Source: Elusimicrobia bacterium RIFCSPHIGHO2_02_FULL_57_9
Lineage (GTDB): Bacteria > Elusimicrobiota > Elusimicrobia > UBA1565 > UBA9628
Length of the DNA: 8,291 nt
NCBI GenBank assembly: GCA_001800015.1
Contig: MGUO01000144.1
Span: 1-8,291 of the forward strand
Direction: 5' to 3'
This document shows positions 6,006 through 8,291 of this stretch, piece by piece. The translations under genes and the position numbers were made by a program. Under the pieces are notes generated by a model, which worked only from the letters and a program-made list of their open reading frames with translations, made no database searches and was not told where the DNA came from. The first letter of the stretch is position 1. Each line of letters begins with the position of its first letter.

Positions 6006-7115
6006 TTATTGGTTTCTGTCCTTAAGTTCAGCCTTGAGCTTCTCGCCGGCTTCTTTTAACCCTTGCAAAGCCTTGCGATGATCGGGCTTGGCGGCAAGCG
6101 CCTTGTCAAAAAGGAGTATGGCGTCGGCATAGAGACCCTGGTGCAGCTGATGAAGGCCTTGCTGATAGAGGGACTCAGCCGCGCTTTCGCCGAAGCGGAA
6201 GACAAGAGAGACCCGATGAATGTTGCCCAGGCTTGAAAACGGCGAAAAGCTGTAATCAAGCCGCAGCTCACGGCTGAGTTTAAATCCGAGGCCCGCGCTT
6301 AATCCAGGCCCGACATCCGAGTCGGTCTTGTATCCGGCCCGCAGGGCCAAAATATCGTGCATCCAATATTCCGCGCCGATATGAACCTGGAGAAGCTCGG
6401 CGCGGTCCAGCGATCTTTCAAAGTCTAAAGCGAGCTTGAGGCGATGGGCCAGGCCCGTATATCCGACACCCCAGGCGGCTTGAAAAGGAAGCTCTTCCGT
6501 TTTTCGTTCAAAACGGGCGCCTGGCCCCGCATGGCGCAGGACCAAGCCGAGTGAGATTCCTCGCAGCCGCGCCAGCTCATAGCTCGCGCCGAGATCGAAG
6601 GCGAGCGCATCCGCCGATACGGTATCGAGCTTTTCATGCGCCCACTTGAAGTTTGAGCCCAGGGATAATCCGCGGCCCATGGCCCTGCCCCAGGACAGCA
6701 TAACAAGCCTGTCGGAGGCCCCCACCGTTCCCGTTTTGTTGTCCAGGGCGTCATAGCCCTGGATCGACCCATAGTTTAGGTAATGGAGTTGAGCCGCGCT
6801 GTTTCCGTAGAAAAGGCTGGAATGGCCATAACCCAATTGGGACAACCGGGCGCGATCCAAGAGGGCGGAGTAGGAGGTCCAGACCTGCCGCCGATCCCCG
6901 TAGGCTAAGGAAGCGGGATTAACCAGCAGTTCTTCCAAAAGCCCCTCGCCTAAAGCCACGCCGGTGCCTCCCATGCCTGAGGCCCGGGGGCCATTCAGGA
7001 TTTTTAAAAAATTAAACGAAGCACTGCCCGGCCCGTCCGCTGAAGCAGGTTGAACCCATGCCGGGAAAATAGCGATCGCCAGCGCCGCTACGCTCAGCCT
7101 TTTGGTCCTATTCAT
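6006..7115 (-). CDS. PorV/UPF0164-family outer-membrane beta-barrel with C-terminal TPR
   Basis: A 369-residue protein. A signal peptide ends near ASA|D (26/27). Residues 33-71 carry the recognisable N-terminal signature of UPF0164/PorV-PorQ proteins (FNFLKI, then PRASGMGGTGVAL, then NPASLA). About 75-308 alternate polar and aromatic/aliphatic residues with many Gly and Tyr, as in FadL-like transmembrane strands, ending in VSLVFRFGE. From about 313 to 365 a single TPR follows (SLYQQGLHQLHQGLYADAIL, then KPDHRKAL), presumably periplasmic. In type IX secretion PorV is the shuttle that carries cargo with a C-terminal signal domain. That role here is suggested by the gene immediately upstream, whose product ends in such a domain, but is not proven. 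The ATG overlaps that gene's stop (ATGA). The N-terminus MNRTKRLS gives a good signal n-region, supporting this start. Confidence 0.85.
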   Translation of the reverse strand: MNRTKRLSVAALAIAIFPAWVQPASADGPGSASFNFLKILNGPRASGMGGTGVALGEGLLEELLVNPASLAYGDRRQVWTSYSALLDRARLSQLGYGHSSLFYGNSAAQLHYLNYGSIQGYDALDNKTGTVGASDRLVMLSWGRAMGRGLSLGSNFKWAHEKLDTVSADALAFDLGASYELARLRGISLGLVLRHAGPGARFERKTEELPFQAAWGVGYTGLAHRLKLALDFERSLDRAELLQVHIGAEYWMHDILALRAGYKTDSDVGPGLSAGLGFKLSRELRLDYSFSPFSSLGNIHRVSLVFRFGESAAESLYQQGLHQLHQGLYADAILLFDKALAAKPDHRKALQGLKEAGEKLKAELKDRNQ

Positions 7116-8291
7116 CGAATCACAATCAATTGTCCGACCTTGGTGTCCGTCTTGCTCTTAAGGACGAAATAGTAAACCCCGCTTGAGACCTCCCGGCCTG
7201 AATTGTTGCGCGCATACCAATCGAAGCGGCCGCTTCCGTCCGTTGCGTTTAGCTCCGCGACCAATTCACCGCTCACGGTAAAAATCCGGATATTGGTGGA
7301 CTGCGCAAGGTCCGTAAAGGTAATCTTGCTGTGCCCTTGGCTGGGCCTGAAAGGCACGGGAAAGGCGTGAGCGTCGGATAAGGAGGTCTGGGCCTGGCCG
7401 ATAAGTCCAAAGACGCTGAAATGAGGCGCGCTCGCGGTTAGGAGTTTGGCGGAGTTGTCCACCGCGGAGCTGGGAAGCCGGACCCAAGACAGGGCCATCT
7501 CATCCAAAAGCCACAGGCCCAGGGTTTCTGCCAGAACGGGCGGATTGGTCCCATCGATAATTCCATCTTCGTTGACATCGGTATAGGGTAGGGAAATGAT
7601 GACGGGCTTAGACAGGCTGGCCATCTGTAAATTGCCCCCAGCCTCGTAAGCCTTGAGATCTATCGAGTTGAGAGGATTGCGGTAGGCATCCCCCGAATTG
7701 CTTATCAGTTTTTGAGTCGCCGTCTGGAGCAAGCCTGGAGGGGGCGTAGAAGTGGCGATATAACCGTCGAAGCCGAAGGTATCGGCAGGTATCCTGAGCG
7801 TAATCCCCTGATCCGAACGTATTGTGTTGGCGAGCGTGCGGTCAAATAGGGTGGTGAATCTCCAACTCGCGCTGGAGACCATCGCAACCCCCCCCATATC
7901 GCGGCAATCCGTTGTGACGGTCAGCTCATAGGTGTAGTTCTTGGCCAAAGTGGAGACGGGGGTAAAGCTTGCCGTCTTATCGACCGTAGAGAACAATACC
8001 ATCCAGCCCACAGCCGAGCTGATGGCTTGGGCGTCTTTGTCAAATATTGCCCGCATGCTGAAACCCAGGTTAAGGCTTGCCGTTGACATGGACTTGGTAA
8101 ATTTAACTCCGATGACCGTGGAAACGCCCACACCGATTTGATCCGCAGCCGGGTTGAAGCTGAGCACGGCAGGCAGCACGTCCTTGCCGGTCAAATACGA
8201 GGCGGCATTGGACAATCCTGAGACATTGCCCGAGCTGTCTCGTGTCTTGATGGCGAAATAATAGGTCACACCCGGGGTTAAGCCGGTGATG
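7112..8291 (-). CDS. Secreted surface protein: FN3 / Big_5 Ig-like / FlgD-Ig (type IX-like) C-terminal domain, N-terminus beyond window
   Basis: The frame is open to the right edge, giving 392 visible residues; the GTG at 8269 is internal to an FN3 domain (ITGLTPGVTYYFAIKTRDSS), so the true start lies outside. Domains in order are the end of an FN3 (visible residues 1-33), a Big_5/SbsA-type Ig-like domain (about 38-149), a beta-rich module (about 157-296), and a FlgD-Ig/type IX-sorting-like domain (about 303-392). The beta-rich module contains LPYTDVNEDGIIDGT, a dockerin/EF-hand-like calcium loop, and ends in HFSVFG. The last domain runs from PFRPSQGH through FTVSGELV and SGVYYFVL to a terminal LIVIR. 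The last domain type is found on exported cell-surface proteins and serves as the export and anchoring signal in type IX systems. It is followed by the PorV-like gene with a 4-nt overlap, consistent with cargo and shuttle being made together. Enzymatic function, if any, would be in the missing N-terminal part. Confidence 0.88.
   Translation of the reverse strand, partial: ITGLTPGVTYYFAIKTRDSSGNVSGLSNAASYLTGKDVLPAVLSFNPAADQIGVGVSTVIGVKFTKSMSTASLNLGFSMRAIFDKDAQAISSAVGWMVLFSTVDKTASFTPVSTLAKNYTYELTVTTDCRDMGGVAMVSSASWRFTTLFDRTLANTIRSDQGITLRIPADTFGFDGYIATSTPPPGLLQTATQKLISNSGDAYRNPLNSIDLKAYEAGGNLQMASLSKPVIISLPYTDVNEDGIIDGTNPPVLAETLGLWLLDEMALSWVRLPSSAVDNSAKLLTASAPHFSVFGLIGQAQTSLSDAHAFPVPFRPSQGHSKITFTDLAQSTNIRIFTVSGELVAELNATDGSGRFDWYARNNSGREVSSGVYYFVLKSKTDTKVGQLIVIR

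Larger units (their letters stand above)
2259..8291 (-). other. Predicted six-gene operon (surface protein, barrel, TPR, kinase, two regulators)
   Basis: Six consecutive minus-strand genes are separated by an ATGA overlap (7112-7115), a 4-nt gap (6002-6005), an ATGA overlap (4706-4709), an 8-nt overlap (3321-3328) and a 1-nt overlap (2939). No room exists for terminators or full promoters between them. The promoter must lie beyond the right edge unless promoters sit inside genes. The beta-helix gene on the same strand may or may not be part of the transcript, since it follows a 122-nt gap. Confidence 0.8.

Noticed and set aside
8267..8269. GTG at 8269 as the start of the surface protein
   Set aside because: It falls inside an FN3 domain strand and the frame stays open to the window edge, so it is an internal Val codon.

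Overview
The window looks like a piece of a diderm (Gram-negative type) bacterial chromosome, probably from an uncultivated lineage. Its signature is a UPF0164/PorV-like outer-membrane barrel, modular surface proteins with FN3/Ig domains and a FlgD-Ig/type IX-like C-terminal domain, and TPR proteins. The phrase PFRPSQGH near the start of that C-terminal domain resembles what I remember from Elusimicrobiota, so Elusimicrobiota is my best guess (about 50%). Other FCB-side or Acidobacteriota-like lineages remain possible. All convincing genes are on the minus strand, so the text below follows the direction of transcription, from the right edge to the left.

Positions 8291 to 2259 hold six tightly packed minus-strand genes that look like one operon. 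In order they are: a secreted FN3/Big_5/FlgD-Ig surface protein whose N-terminus lies beyond the right edge; a PorV/UPF0164-family barrel with a C-terminal TPR extension; an envelope TPR protein; a membrane sensor histidine kinase with an extracytoplasmic sensor region and HAMP domain; a single-domain receiver; and an OmpR-type DNA-binding response regulator. Four of the five junctions are overlaps (ATGA, ATGA, 8 nt, and a 1-nt TAATG) and the fifth is a 4-nt gap. Shine-Dalgarno sequences are mostly absent, which suggests translational coupling. The arrangement joins an export/surface module to a complete signalling module.

Positions 2258 to 2137 are a 122-nt intergenic gap with no visible rho-independent terminator. 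It holds one small symmetric element, TGATCA-N5-TGATCA.

Positions 2136 to 1 hold a large gene without a stop codon in the window. It encodes a secreted protein with a signal peptide, one FN3 domain and a right-handed parallel beta-helix (pectin-lyase-like fold) carrying five closely spaced cysteine pairs. At the left edge its Pro-rich linker is interrupted by a perfect 58-bp tandem duplication. Because 58 is not a multiple of three, the second copy is read out of frame. This is either a real repeat-driven frameshift or an assembly artefact at a contig end, and it is the most checkable oddity here. No RNA genes, CRISPR arrays, transposases or phage genes were seen.
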